The position numbers and the translations under genes are program-made. From Bacteroidales bacterium (GTDB lineage Bacteria; Bacteroidota; Bacteroidia; Bacteroidales; UBA932): a stretch of 64,000 nucleotides of DNA. Every line of letters starts with the position of its first letter. The first letter of the stretch is position 1. Positions 33,952 through 42,527 of the stretch are shown piece by piece. The stretch covers positions 124,001 to 188,000 of the forward strand of contig SUYO01000002.1 in the NCBI GenBank assembly GCA_015060385.1. Reading direction: 5' to 3'. The notes below the pieces were generated by a model. The model saw only the letters and a list, made by a program, of their open reading frames with translations, did no database searches and was not told where the DNA came from.

Positions 33952-35121
33952 ATGAAAAGACTTGCCATACTGCTCATTCTGCTCATGCCGCTTGCAGCTT
34001 CGGCTCAGAATGAAGCATTGATATCATACGACGATTCTACAAAGACGCTTCTGAAGAACTTCAGACATATAAAATCCCATATCAATCTCGAATTCGCTTC
34101 GACGGCTAACGCCTATTTTACCGAAGGCTCATTCGATGAGGCTTCTTTCAAGATGAACCGTGTCCGTCTCGAGATCCTCGGCCGTCTGAACGATGACCTT
34201 TCCTACCATTTCCGTCAGTCGTTCAACAAATACAGCAATCCGTATTCAGTCGACAACATGTCCTCGTCCATCGAGTATGCGTATATAAAGTGGCATCGTG
34301 GAGACTGGTTCGATCTTGTCGCAGGCAAGCAGTTTCTTGCTGTGGCTGGATATGAGGGGTGGGTAAACGGTTTGAAAGTCAGGGAGTTCTGTGACTTCAA
34401 CAATAACTTTGAGATATATCAGACCGGTGTTACCGGGGTAATCAGATTCACACCTGACCAGCATCTTATGCTGCAGGTTACCAACAACAGGAACAGTTCG
34501 GACAGCGAGATCTACCTTTACGGTCTGCCAGCCGGACTGGAAAGCTCGAAGCTCCCGCTTCTGGCCACAGCCAACTGGAACGGATGGTTTGCGGACGGAG
34601 CTGTACACCTTATGTATTCCGCTTCTGCAGGACAGCTTGCCAAGGGTAAGAACGTATATTATCTGATGTGCGGCAATATCTACGAAAAAGGACCTGTCCT
34701 GGCATATCTCGACGTGCTTTATTCACGCTCGGCAATCGACAGCCAGCAGCGTATAACCACCCTCCAGAATCTTCCCGGACTTCCTCCTGTAACAGCACAG
34801 AATGTCGAGTATTTCTCTGTCATCGCCAATATGGATTACAGGTTCCACCCGAAATGGAACGGCTACATAAAGGGTGCATATGAGACAGCATCTGTATATG
34901 AAGCGAACGGCCCGTTTGCTGCCGGAAAGTACATGACTTCATGGAACGCCCAGGCCTGTGTGGAGTGGTTTCCTTTCGTTTCCGACGAGGGTTTCAAAGT
35001 CTTCCTCCACTTCCTTTACAAAGGATATGACCTTACCCAGAATGCAGATGCGTTGGGTGCGGTCATGCCGCATACCCAACGCATCTCACTCGGAATACAG
35101 TATATAATCCCTGTATTATAG
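33952..35121 (+). CDS. Outer-membrane porin, phosphate-selective porin O/P-like
   Basis: A 389-residue protein starting MKRLAILLILLMPLAASAQ, a signal peptide; the ATG at 33928 in the ORF track adds only eight polar residues. The mature part is beta-barrel-like, with alternating strands and YAYIKW, WFDLVAGKQF, VTGVIRFTP and a C-terminal strand ending in QRISLGIQYIIPVL, as usual for the OprO/OprP-like family in Bacteroidota. It is expected in the outer membrane as a trimeric channel. It sits 13 bp after the sigma-factor gene, so the two are probably co-transcribed. It overlaps the end of yicC by six bases in convergent orientation. Confidence 0.8.
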   Translation: MKRLAILLILLMPLAASAQNEALISYDDSTKTLLKNFRHIKSHINLEFASTANAYFTEGSFDEASFKMNRVRLEILGRLNDDLSYHFRQSFNKYSNPYSVDNMSSSIEYAYIKWHRGDWFDLVAGKQFLAVAGYEGWVNGLKVREFCDFNNNFEIYQTGVTGVIRFTPDQHLMLQVTNNRNSSDSEIYLYGLPAGLESSKLPLLATANWNGWFADGAVHLMYSASAGQLAKGKNVYYLMCGNIYEKGPVLAYLDVLYSRSAIDSQQRITTLQNLPGLPPVTAQNVEYFSVIANMDYRFHPKWNGYIKGAYETASVYEANGPFAAGKYMTSWNAQACVEWFPFVSDEGFKVFLHFLYKGYDLTQNADALGAVMPHTQRISLGIQYIIPVL

Positions 35122-36003
35122 AATATTCAGACTCTGCTCCTTTATCTTCTCGAGCTCGTCCTTCATCCTTACTACAAGTTTTTGAATTTCAGTATGATTG
35201 GCTTTTGAACCTGTAGTGTTGATCTCACGTCCCATCTCCTGTGCTATGAAGCCGAGCTTCTTGCCGGGATTAGGCTCGTTTGCAAGCGTGTCAAGGAAAT
35301 ATCTGCAGTGCTGACGCAAGCGTACCTTCTCTTCGTTTATGTCGAGTTTTTCGATGTAGAAGATCATCTCCTGCTCAAGGCGGCTCTGGTCAGGTTCTGC
35401 CTTCAGTTCGGCGAATCTGGTCAAAATTTTTTCTCTGATTGCCTCTGTGCGCTCAGCCTCGAACTGCTCGATCTGCCTTGAGAACTCCATGATGTTCTCT
35501 ACCTTCTCGGTAACGTCCTTGCAAAGAATCTCTCCCTCCTGAGAACGGAAGGCATTGATGTTCGCAAGAGCCTGATCGATGCATCCCTCCACAACCGGCC
35601 AGTTCTCGTCTGTGATGACATCCTGCTTCTTTGCGTCCATTACTTCTGGCATCCTAAGAAGCAGGGCAAGGAGGTCATTGGGATTCTTGCTCCAAAGGTT
35701 GACTGCACCTATCTTGTCGCCAAGCTGGGATACCTGCTGGTAATACTCCATCGCAAGGTCCATGTTGATCTTTTTCGCGCTGTCAGCCGCATTCGGCTCA
35801 TATGTCACGAAGAAATCGATGTTTCCGCGCGTCAGCTCGGCTGCAATCTTCTGACGTACAGCCATTTCCTTGTCCTTAGGCAGCATCGATGTCTTGATGC
35901 TTATGTCTGCGGTCTTTCCGTTCAGAGAACGTACTTCTACCGTAATCTTTCCTGTCTCAAGCAAAGCCTCAGCCTTGCCGTATCCTGTCATTGACTTGAT
36001 CAT
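35116..36003 (-). CDS. YicC family endoribonuclease
   Basis: A 295-residue protein of the YicC/YloC family. It begins MIKSMTGYGKAEALLETGKI and ends INTTGSKANHTEIQKLVVRMKDELEKIKEQSLNIL, both diagnostic; the C-terminal GREINTTGSKA segment is near residue 262. Family members cleave RNA and affect small-RNA stability in E. coli. It is the last gene of an operon with the GH9 and GNAT genes, 9 bp after the latter. Confidence 0.93.
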   Translation of the reverse strand: MIKSMTGYGKAEALLETGKITVEVRSLNGKTADISIKTSMLPKDKEMAVRQKIAAELTRGNIDFFVTYEPNAADSAKKINMDLAMEYYQQVSQLGDKIGAVNLWSKNPNDLLALLLRMPEVMDAKKQDVITDENWPVVEGCIDQALANINAFRSQEGEILCKDVTEKVENIMEFSRQIEQFEAERTEAIREKILTRFAELKAEPDQSRLEQEMIFYIEKLDINEEKVRLRQHCRYFLDTLANEPNPGKKLGFIAQEMGREINTTGSKANHTEIQKLVVRMKDELEKIKEQSLNIL

Positions 36004-36012
36004 AGTTGTCGG

Positions 36013-36558
36013 TTATCTGTTTTCAGCTCGCAAAAATACATCTTTTTTCGGCAAATCATTCACGTGTCGGGCATTTTTGTGGTATGCGTCACGGGGATCG
36101 CCGTTGGCCAGGAAAATGACTCCGCAGCGGGTGAAACCGTATTTCCGGAGTACATGGTGCATTATCACATTGTCAGCATGGGTGTCGATCCGGATGCATC
36201 CGGTACGGGAAAATGCCCAGTCCAGCAGAGTGCGGGCGGCATCGTGTCCCGGCTCGAGGACGGCAATGCGGTGGATGACATGGTAAGGGGAGTCGTCCGG
36301 CCATCTGCCGTCATGAATGACGGCGTAGGTCGGGTCGGGACCGGGAATGAAGGCCATGGTTGCCAGAATTCGGCCGGTACCATCCTCGCACAGGACCACG
36401 CAATGTCCGTTGCCGATATCTGTCCTGACAGTTTCTTCCGACGGATATGAATCGTTCCATTGGTTCATGTTACCGCTCGCGCGCATTATAGCCCGGGCAT
36501 TCGAGAATATCTCCATCAATGCCGGCAGATCCTCGTATGTTGCTGTCCTTATCATCAT
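36013..36558 (-). CDS. GNAT family N-acetyltransferase
   Basis: A 181-residue protein. The start MMIRTATYEDLPALMEIFSN at 36558 is preferred to 36579. It overlaps the GH9 stop as ATGA, and GNAT proteins usually open this way. The fold shows the CoA-binding strand-turn IHRIAVLEPGHDAARTLLDW near residues 110-130 and a C-terminal NVIMHHVLRKYGFTRCGVIFL. The substrate cannot be told. It is translationally coupled to the endoglucanase gene, although a functional link is not obvious. Confidence 0.85.
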   Translation of the reverse strand: MMIRTATYEDLPALMEIFSNARAIMRASGNMNQWNDSYPSEETVRTDIGNGHCVVLCEDGTGRILATMAFIPGPDPTYAVIHDGRWPDDSPYHVIHRIAVLEPGHDAARTLLDWAFSRTGCIRIDTHADNVIMHHVLRKYGFTRCGVIFLANGDPRDAYHKNARHVNDLPKKDVFLRAENR

Positions 36559-38240
36559 TCCGCGATCTCTGCAAGCCATGTGACTGCGGCTACAAGGGAA
36601 GCATTCCAGTTTATGGCTATCTCGTTAGAAGCATACGATGGCATTACATCTTCATATGACTCGTCAGGATAGGACGAACTGTATGTCACTTCGGCCTTGT
36701 CATTATGTCCCGGGTTAGGACCTCCGACAAGAAGGCCCGGAATCGGCTCTACAACACCGTCGCTATGGCACAGACGGCTGTGAGGGAACATCGGACTCTT
36801 GCTGCCGAAACCGGTGACGTAGCAGTAGCCTGTGGCATTCTGTCCGAGGATATAGTTTACATTGCGGAATGCGTTTTTCAGATATCCGGCCTTTCCGGTC
36901 AGCTTGTATGCATAGAGGAAACATACTGACTGATCGCAGAAGGTTGAAGCGCATCCCCAGTAGAAGTCACGCGGACTGTTACCGTAAGGGCTGTTGTAAC
37001 ACGATGTTTCCGCTGATTCCATGCTTCTGTCGCAGTATTCCAGCAGCATCTGAAGGCATCTTTCATAGATTTCCTGTTCATCGGCAGATACACCATTCTT
37101 TCCGTTCCTGAGCCATTCGAAGACTCCAAGGGCAGAAACATTGCCCCATGACATGACGCTGAAACTTTCCGGCATGTATCTCTTCACATCTTCAAGATAT
37201 CCGGTCTTTCCTGTAGCGCGATAGAGGCAGGATGCAGCCCAGAAGAATTCGTCTGATGCACTGCCGTCTCCGTATGCTCCCGTACTCACGTCTGGGTCAT
37301 ATGTCCTGTTCATCCTTTCCTGGAAATAGAAGGCAGACGGGTTTGAAGCTGCCCATGCGTAGGCAGCTTCTGCCTTGGCGATAGTCTCCGGATCCGGAGA
37401 ATCGCCAAGCTCGACAAATGAGCATAATGCACCGGCAAAATCAAGGGCGGCTGTAACAGATTTCTGTACCACATATCTTGGCTTGCTGCATTCGAGAGGG
37501 GAGATGAAGCCTTCGAATTCAGGATTGGTAAGCTTGTGGTAGACTCCTCCGTCAGAAGGATCCTGCATCGTGTAGAGCCACTCTGCGTTATATTTCAGCT
37601 CTTCGTGTATGGCCTGGCGTCTGTCTGAATCTTCCGGTGTAGAAAACATCAGGGCAGCCTCTGCCATAAGTCCCATTGAATATCCTGAATTGACCACATA
37701 TTTGTTGTAGTCTCCTGCATCATACCATCCTTTAGGGGAGGAAATCACCGTACCTTCCGGCCTGCCTTCGGATGCTGCGCTTGCATGTATGAAGACCAGG
37801 GTGTCAGGATGGCCTCCTCTTCGTGCCCATTTACCGGCAACAGCTGGGTCGAGGTCCATTCCGCTCCTCTGGTGGTAGAAGCCTTTCAGGGCTGCTTCAG
37901 CAAGGGCGTCAAATGCATTTTCTGAAACGGTGAATTCCGTCTTTTCGCTGCCGGCCTTCACTGTGTAGGTGCCCGGCCTGCTTATTTCGCTGAAATCGAA
38001 TACTCTACGCTCTTTTCCGGACCAAGGGGACTCAGCCGTACGTACCGCCTCTCCTTCCCATACTTTCCTGCCTGCCCTGTAGATGCTTACGGTTTCGCTT
38101 GGGTTGTCCTGCTCAAGGGTGAGCGTCTTCTCCTGCGAGGGATAGAATCCGACCTGGTCGATCCTTATGTTTTCAGATTCAACGGCACATGATCCGGACA
38201 GAAATGCCGCGACAGCAAGTAAGATGATACGCGATTTCAT
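36555..38240 (-). CDS. GH9 endoglucanase, lipoprotein
   Basis: A 561-residue lipoprotein (signal peptide, lipobox Cys18). An immunoglobulin-like CelD N-terminal domain spans about residues 24-105 and a GH9 (alpha/alpha)6 barrel 110-561. The catalytic region GWYDAGDYNKYVVNSG has Asp174 and Asp177; the general acid is Glu540 in SNEIAINWNA. The conserved YCYVTGFG and HSRLCHSDG segments are near residues 470-495. Such enzymes cut beta-1,4-glucan or mixed-linkage glucan. Together with the GH115 enzyme it suggests access to plant cell-wall polysaccharides. A -7 box (TATCTTTG, minus strand) lies at 38281-38288. Confidence 0.93.
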   Translation of the reverse strand: MKSRIILLAVAAFLSGSCAVESENIRIDQVGFYPSQEKTLTLEQDNPSETVSIYRAGRKVWEGEAVRTAESPWSGKERRVFDFSEISRPGTYTVKAGSEKTEFTVSENAFDALAEAALKGFYHQRSGMDLDPAVAGKWARRGGHPDTLVFIHASAASEGRPEGTVISSPKGWYDAGDYNKYVVNSGYSMGLMAEAALMFSTPEDSDRRQAIHEELKYNAEWLYTMQDPSDGGVYHKLTNPEFEGFISPLECSKPRYVVQKSVTAALDFAGALCSFVELGDSPDPETIAKAEAAYAWAASNPSAFYFQERMNRTYDPDVSTGAYGDGSASDEFFWAASCLYRATGKTGYLEDVKRYMPESFSVMSWGNVSALGVFEWLRNGKNGVSADEQEIYERCLQMLLEYCDRSMESAETSCYNSPYGNSPRDFYWGCASTFCDQSVCFLYAYKLTGKAGYLKNAFRNVNYILGQNATGYCYVTGFGSKSPMFPHSRLCHSDGVVEPIPGLLVGGPNPGHNDKAEVTYSSSYPDESYEDVMPSYASNEIAINWNASLVAAVTWLAEIAE

Positions 38241-38280
38241 ATAAGTTCAGTTTAGTTGTGTCATGTAATGAAATATCTCC

Positions 38281-38288
38281 AAAGATAA
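38281..38288 (-). promoter_or_regulatory. -7 promoter box for the GH9 operon
   Basis: TATCTTTG on the minus strand, 40 bp above the GH9 start. It lies back to back with the glnS promoter box. Confidence 0.5.
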
Positions 38289-38302
38289 TGAAAAATTTTC
38301 TG

Positions 38303-38310
38303 TATATTTG
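38303..38310 (+). promoter_or_regulatory. -7 promoter box for glnS
   Basis: TATATTTG on the plus strand, 33 bp above the glnS ATG. With the box at 38281 it forms a short divergent promoter region. Confidence 0.5.
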
Positions 38311-38343
38311 CCCGATTATTTGCAAATTCAAACGACCAACCAT

Positions 38344-40014
38344 ATGGAAGAGGTAAACAAGGATGTTGTTGAGACCAGAAATCTCAACTTTTTGGAGGAG
38401 ATCATTGAAGCTGATCTCGCAAGCGGAAAGTGTGAATCTGTAATGACACGTTTCCCGCCGGAGCCTAACGGATATCTTCACATAGGACATGCGAAGAGCA
38501 TCTGCATCAATTTCGGTCTTGCCAAGAAATACGGCGGAAAGACTAATCTCCGCTTTGACGATACAAACCCTGTAAAGGAGGATACCGAGTATGTTGACTC
38601 CATCAAGGAGGACATCAAGTGGCTCGGCTTCGAGTGGGAGAACGAAAGATATGCTTCAGACTATTTCGACCAGCTCTACGAGTGGGCTGAGGAGCTTATC
38701 AGAAAGGGATTGGCATATGTCGACGATCAGACCCAGGAGGAGATCCGTGCAGGTCGTGGAACAGTCCAGATTCCCGGCACAGAGAGCCCTTACCGTAACC
38801 GCAGCGTAGAAGAGAACCTCCAGCTCTTCCGTGAGATGAAGGCAGGAAAGTATGCTGACGGAGAGAAGGTACTCCGTGCCAAGATAGACATGGCGCATCC
38901 TAACATGCTTTTCCGCGACCCTCTTCTCTACCGTATCATCCATGCACATCACCACCGTACAGGCGACAAGTGGTGCATCTATCCGATGTATGACTATGCT
39001 CACGGTCAGTCAGACTCGATCGAGAACATCACTCACTCGATCTGTACCCTCGAGTTCGACGTACACCGACCTCTCTATGACTGGTTCATCGAGAAGCTCG
39101 AGATCTTCCCTTCGCACCAGTATGAGTTCGCAAGACTCAACCTTACATATACCGTCATGTCAAAGCGCAAGCTCCTTGAACTTGTGAAGAACAACTTTGT
39201 AAGCGGTTGGGATGACCCTCGTATGCCGACCATCTGCGGTATCCGCCGTCGCGGTTATACTCCGGAATCGATGCGTATGTTCGCTGAGAAAGTGGGTGTG
39301 GCTAAGCGCGAGCAGCTTATCGACCTCCAGCTGATGGAGTGGTGCGTGCGTCAGGACCTCAATGAGCGTTCAAACCGCTACATGGTGGTACAGGACCCTG
39401 TAAAGCTTACCATCACAAACTGGGAGCCGGGCAAGGTGGAGTGGTTCGATGCTCCTCTCAATCCGGCAGATCCTGAAGGACCGTCACGTAAGGTTCCTTT
39501 CACAGGTGAGGTATATATAGAGAGAAACGACTTCATGGAGGAACCTCCTAAGAAGTATTTCCGTCTCAAGCCGGACGGAGAAGTCCGTCTCAAGTACACC
39601 TACATCGTCAAGTGCCAGGAGGTCGTGAAGGACGCTGAGGGCAATATCGTCGAGATAAAGTGTACATACGATCCTACATCAAAGCCTGGAGCAGGTGAGT
39701 GGCGTTCTGTGAAGGGTACCATCCACTGGGTGTCTTCCGAGCACGCCAAGGAAGTTGAACTCAGACTTTATGACAAGCTCTTCACAGAGGCTCAGATGGG
39801 TCAGATACCTGAGGGTGAGGACTACAAGAACTACCTCAATCCTGAATCTCTCGTTATCGGAAAGGGCTTCGCAGAGCCTGCTCTTCTCGAGGACAATTCA
39901 GGCATCGCAGTTCAGTTCGAGCGCGTGGGATACTTCTTCAAGGATCCGGACAGCACTCCTGAAAAGTTCGTATTCAACAAGACAACTGCTCTTAAGGACA
40001 GTTTCAAGTTCTAG
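38344..40014 (+). CDS. glnS: Glutaminyl-tRNA synthetase
   Basis: A 556-residue class I synthetase starting MEEVNKDVVETRNLNFLEEI. The ORF track start at 38308 lies within the promoter box. It has the HIGH motif in PPEPNGYLHIGHAK (His46-His49), the MSKRKL signature near residue 270, DDPRMPTICGIRRRGYTPES for acceptor-stem binding, and the two-barrel anticodon-binding domain from about 340 to 556. The length equals that of the E. coli enzyme. It charges tRNA-Gln directly. It is read alone and followed by an intrinsic terminator. Confidence 0.97.
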   Translation: MEEVNKDVVETRNLNFLEEIIEADLASGKCESVMTRFPPEPNGYLHIGHAKSICINFGLAKKYGGKTNLRFDDTNPVKEDTEYVDSIKEDIKWLGFEWENERYASDYFDQLYEWAEELIRKGLAYVDDQTQEEIRAGRGTVQIPGTESPYRNRSVEENLQLFREMKAGKYADGEKVLRAKIDMAHPNMLFRDPLLYRIIHAHHHRTGDKWCIYPMYDYAHGQSDSIENITHSICTLEFDVHRPLYDWFIEKLEIFPSHQYEFARLNLTYTVMSKRKLLELVKNNFVSGWDDPRMPTICGIRRRGYTPESMRMFAEKVGVAKREQLIDLQLMEWCVRQDLNERSNRYMVVQDPVKLTITNWEPGKVEWFDAPLNPADPEGPSRKVPFTGEVYIERNDFMEEPPKKYFRLKPDGEVRLKYTYIVKCQEVVKDAEGNIVEIKCTYDPTSKPGAGEWRSVKGTIHWVSSEHAKEVELRLYDKLFTEAQMGQIPEGEDYKNYLNPESLVIGKGFAEPALLEDNSGIAVQFERVGYFFKDPDSTPEKFVFNKTTALKDSFKF

Positions 40015-40025
40015 ATGGTTTATAT

Positions 40026-40085
40026 AAAAAAAAGAGGCTGACTAAAAAGTCAATATGACTGATTAGTCAGTCTCTTTTTTTATAA
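40026..40085 (+). terminator. Intrinsic terminator after glnS
   Basis: AGAGGCTGACTAA and TTAGTCAGTCTCT form a 13-bp stem with one G-U pair, followed by a run of T. An A run on the other side could let it work in both directions. Confidence 0.88.
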
Positions 40086-40096
40086 ATGGTTTAACC

Positions 40097-40254
40097 GGGA
40101 GTATGATAGTGATTGCGGAGGACTCCGTTCGCTTCGCTCACTCCGGCCCCTCCCAACGTTTCCTGCGTGGTCTTCGACCACTTGTCTCCGTCGGGCCCCT
40201 CCCCCTGCCCGTGTCCGGGGGTGGACACGCCTCCGCAATCACTACCATACTCCC
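40097..40254. repeat. 158-bp foldback element 1
   Basis: Terminal 24-bp arms GGGAGTATGATAGTGATTGC... and its complement match at 23 of 24 positions. The interior is GC-rich with small hairpins (GTGGTC-ttc-GACCAC, GTGTCC-ggggg-tGGACAC) and the motif GGGCCCCTCCC. There is no coding frame. It fills half of the 545-bp glnS-dsbD spacer. Its interior resembles that of element 2. Confidence 0.8.
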
Positions 40255-40360
40255 TCTTGAAAACATAGTATAAAAATATAGCTATTCTTTTGATAGTTAA
40301 AGGAATAGCTATTGTTAATGTCAGAAAGATGATAGCAAAAGGCTATTGCGTATGCTCTGA

Positions 40361-40496
40361 AGTGGCGGTAGGGTAAGTTTGGATGGCGTGGCCGCCCGTG
40401 GCCTCGTGAACGGGAGGGGCCCGCGACGAAGTCGTGGGAGGGATGGAGTCGGAACTTGTTCCGACGGAACAAAGCCAAACTTACCCTACCGCCACT
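40361..40496. repeat. 136-bp foldback element 2
   Basis: Perfect 22-bp terminal arms (AGTGGCGGTAGGGTAAGTTTGG and its complement). The interior contains GGGAGGGGCCCG, a short hairpin GACGAAGTC, then GGGAGGG. In reverse complement, element 1 has the same order of GGGAGGGGCCCG, hairpin and GGGAGGGG. The arms are unrelated to those of element 1. A smaller inverted repeat AGCTATTC/GAATAGCT lies between the two at 40281-40311. Confidence 0.8.
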
Positions 40497-40515
40497 GTTG
40501 TCATAGATATATAAA

Positions 40516-40560
40516 CACAAAAGAAGGCGACTAAATCACTTAGTCGCCCTCTTTTTTTTT
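40516..40560 (-). terminator. Intrinsic terminator after dsbD
   Basis: Perfect 9-bp stem GGCGACTAA-atcac-TTAGTCGCC directly after the dsbD stop, flanked by A and T runs on both sides. The sequence is similar to the glnS terminator. Confidence 0.85.
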
Positions 40561-42521
40561 TATCTGGCGTTGTAAGCGTCGAGTCCGCTATTGAGGAAAT
40601 CTACGAATCCGCTGATCGAGAGATCGTAGCCTCGTACCGGAACGAGCATTTCTCCGTCAGGGGAGAGGAGCACATAATTCGGCTGTGCGTTTACGTCCCA
40701 GAGAGTTCGTGCAGTGTATGAATTTGCTCTTCCGAGATCCTTGTATACCTTTCCTGTTTCTGCGTCAGTAACCCATTTGTCCTTGTCAAGTTTCTGCTTG
40801 TCATCAGTATAGAGGGCTACGACCACGAAATCGTTCTTGAGCATCGAGAGAACTGTAGGATCGCTCCATACACGCGACTCCATTTCCCTGCAGTTTACGC
40901 ATCCATGACCTGTCACATCCACGAATACAGGCTTTCCTGCCTTCTTGGCTGCCTCAAGTCCCTCTTCGAGAGAGAAATAACCCTGAAGACCGAGAGGGAG
41001 GTGAAGGCCGTATTCATTCTCGATTACAGGAGCATCGGTTTCCACGCTGTTGGCTGCTGTTGTGCTGCCCTGACCTATGACGAAGTCCTGGGTAGTGATA
41101 GGAGGCATATAGCCTGAGAGAGCCTTTAGCGGTGCTCCCCACATGCCCGGGATAAGATAGATCACGAATGAGAATACGCCGATTGCAAGCGCAAGACGAG
41201 GTACCTTGAGGTATTCGAGCGGTTCGTCATGTGCGAAGCGGATCTTTCCGATGAGATAGAGGCCGAGGAGTGTGAATACCGCAATCCAGATTGCAAGGTA
41301 AACCTCTCTGTCGAGGATACCCCAGTGGTATGTCTGATCGGCAACGCTGAGGAACTTGAGTCCGAGGGCAACTTCTACGAATCCGAGAACTACCTTTACT
41401 GAGTTCAGCCAGCTTCCGCCGCTCTTCTTGAACTTCTTGAGCAGGGATGGGAAGAATGCAAGCACCGTGAAAGGAAGCGCGAACGCGATTGAGAACGCAA
41501 GCATTGTCACCATCGGCTCCCAGAACTCACCCTGAGTAGACTTGATGAGCACTGAACCTACGATCGGACCTGTACATGAGAATGAAACAAGCACGAGTGT
41601 AAGCGCCATGAAGAAGACTCCTGCAAGACCTTTCTTGTCAGAACCCTTGTCGCTCTTGTTTACGATAGACTCTGGAAGAGTTATCTCAAATGCTCCGAAG
41701 AACGAAGCTGCGAAGATCATGAATACGATGAAGAAGATGATGTTCGGCAGCCAGTGGGTAGAGAGCCAGTTGAAGATATCCGCTGTAACCGCATCTCCTC
41801 CGATTATTCTTGTCAGCAGGATGATGACTGAAATCGGAACAGTATAGAGCAGTACGATGAAAAGACCGTACATCGCGGCCTTGAAACGTCCGGCAGCCAC
41901 GTTCTCGGAACCCTTCATGAAGAAGGAAACCGTCATAGGTACCATAGGGAAGACGCATGGGGTAAGGAGCATTGCGAAGCCCCAGAGGATAGCCTCGATG
42001 ATAAGACCCCAGATCGATCCCTTTCTTTCCGACGATGCCGGTGCCTCGTCCATTACAGCGGTCCCGCTTGAAGGTGCTACAGCTGTCTGCGGGCTGACTT
42101 TCACCTCGAAATCGTAGTATTCTGCCTTGCAGGCACCTCCAGTGCATGCATTTGTAAAGATCGCTCCTGTATAAACGGCAGATTCTCCGTCTGTCTTTAT
42201 GTCCTGTGCGATAACGATCTTGTTATAATAATGTCTTGCCATTTCTCCGAACTCGTCAAGCTCTTCAACCGGCTCGCCGATTTCATACGGCTCTCCTACG
42301 AGCTTGCCGCCATCTACTACGGCGTCCATTATCTCTGTAGCGGAGAACTCGTCAGTCAGGGTATAGGTATGGTATCCGGAAGCAACTTTTCCTGTAAATA
42401 CCACCCTGTAGGTATCATCGCCGACATTCTCAACATGCGAAGACCATGTCACGAGCTGATCCTGGGCAAATGCTGCAAAGCTGAATATTACAGCTGCAAG
42501 CAATGTGATTAATTTTTTCAT
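40560..42521 (-). CDS. dsbD: Thiol:disulfide interchange protein DsbD
   Basis: A 653-residue protein with all three DsbD parts. The signal peptide (MKKLITLLAAVIFSFAAFAQ) precedes an N-terminal immunoglobulin-like domain with CTGGAC near residues 130-135. A membrane domain of about eight spans from 175 to 465 carries the paired cysteines in LLTPCVFPMVP and FSCTGPIVG. A C-terminal thioredoxin-like domain has HGCVNCREM near residue 545. It passes electrons from cytoplasmic thioredoxin to periplasmic thiol proteins; the TlpA-like lipoprotein at the window start would be a plausible client. It follows rny by six bases and is probably co-transcribed with it. Confidence 0.95.
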   Translation of the reverse strand: MKKLITLLAAVIFSFAAFAQDQLVTWSSHVENVGDDTYRVVFTGKVASGYHTYTLTDEFSATEIMDAVVDGGKLVGEPYEIGEPVEELDEFGEMARHYYNKIVIAQDIKTDGESAVYTGAIFTNACTGGACKAEYYDFEVKVSPQTAVAPSSGTAVMDEAPASSERKGSIWGLIIEAILWGFAMLLTPCVFPMVPMTVSFFMKGSENVAAGRFKAAMYGLFIVLLYTVPISVIILLTRIIGGDAVTADIFNWLSTHWLPNIIFFIVFMIFAASFFGAFEITLPESIVNKSDKGSDKKGLAGVFFMALTLVLVSFSCTGPIVGSVLIKSTQGEFWEPMVTMLAFSIAFALPFTVLAFFPSLLKKFKKSGGSWLNSVKVVLGFVEVALGLKFLSVADQTYHWGILDREVYLAIWIAVFTLLGLYLIGKIRFAHDEPLEYLKVPRLALAIGVFSFVIYLIPGMWGAPLKALSGYMPPITTQDFVIGQGSTTAANSVETDAPVIENEYGLHLPLGLQGYFSLEEGLEAAKKAGKPVFVDVTGHGCVNCREMESRVWSDPTVLSMLKNDFVVVALYTDDKQKLDKDKWVTDAETGKVYKDLGRANSYTARTLWDVNAQPNYVLLSPDGEMLVPVRGYDLSISGFVDFLNSGLDAYNAR

Positions 42522-42527
42522 ATTCTG

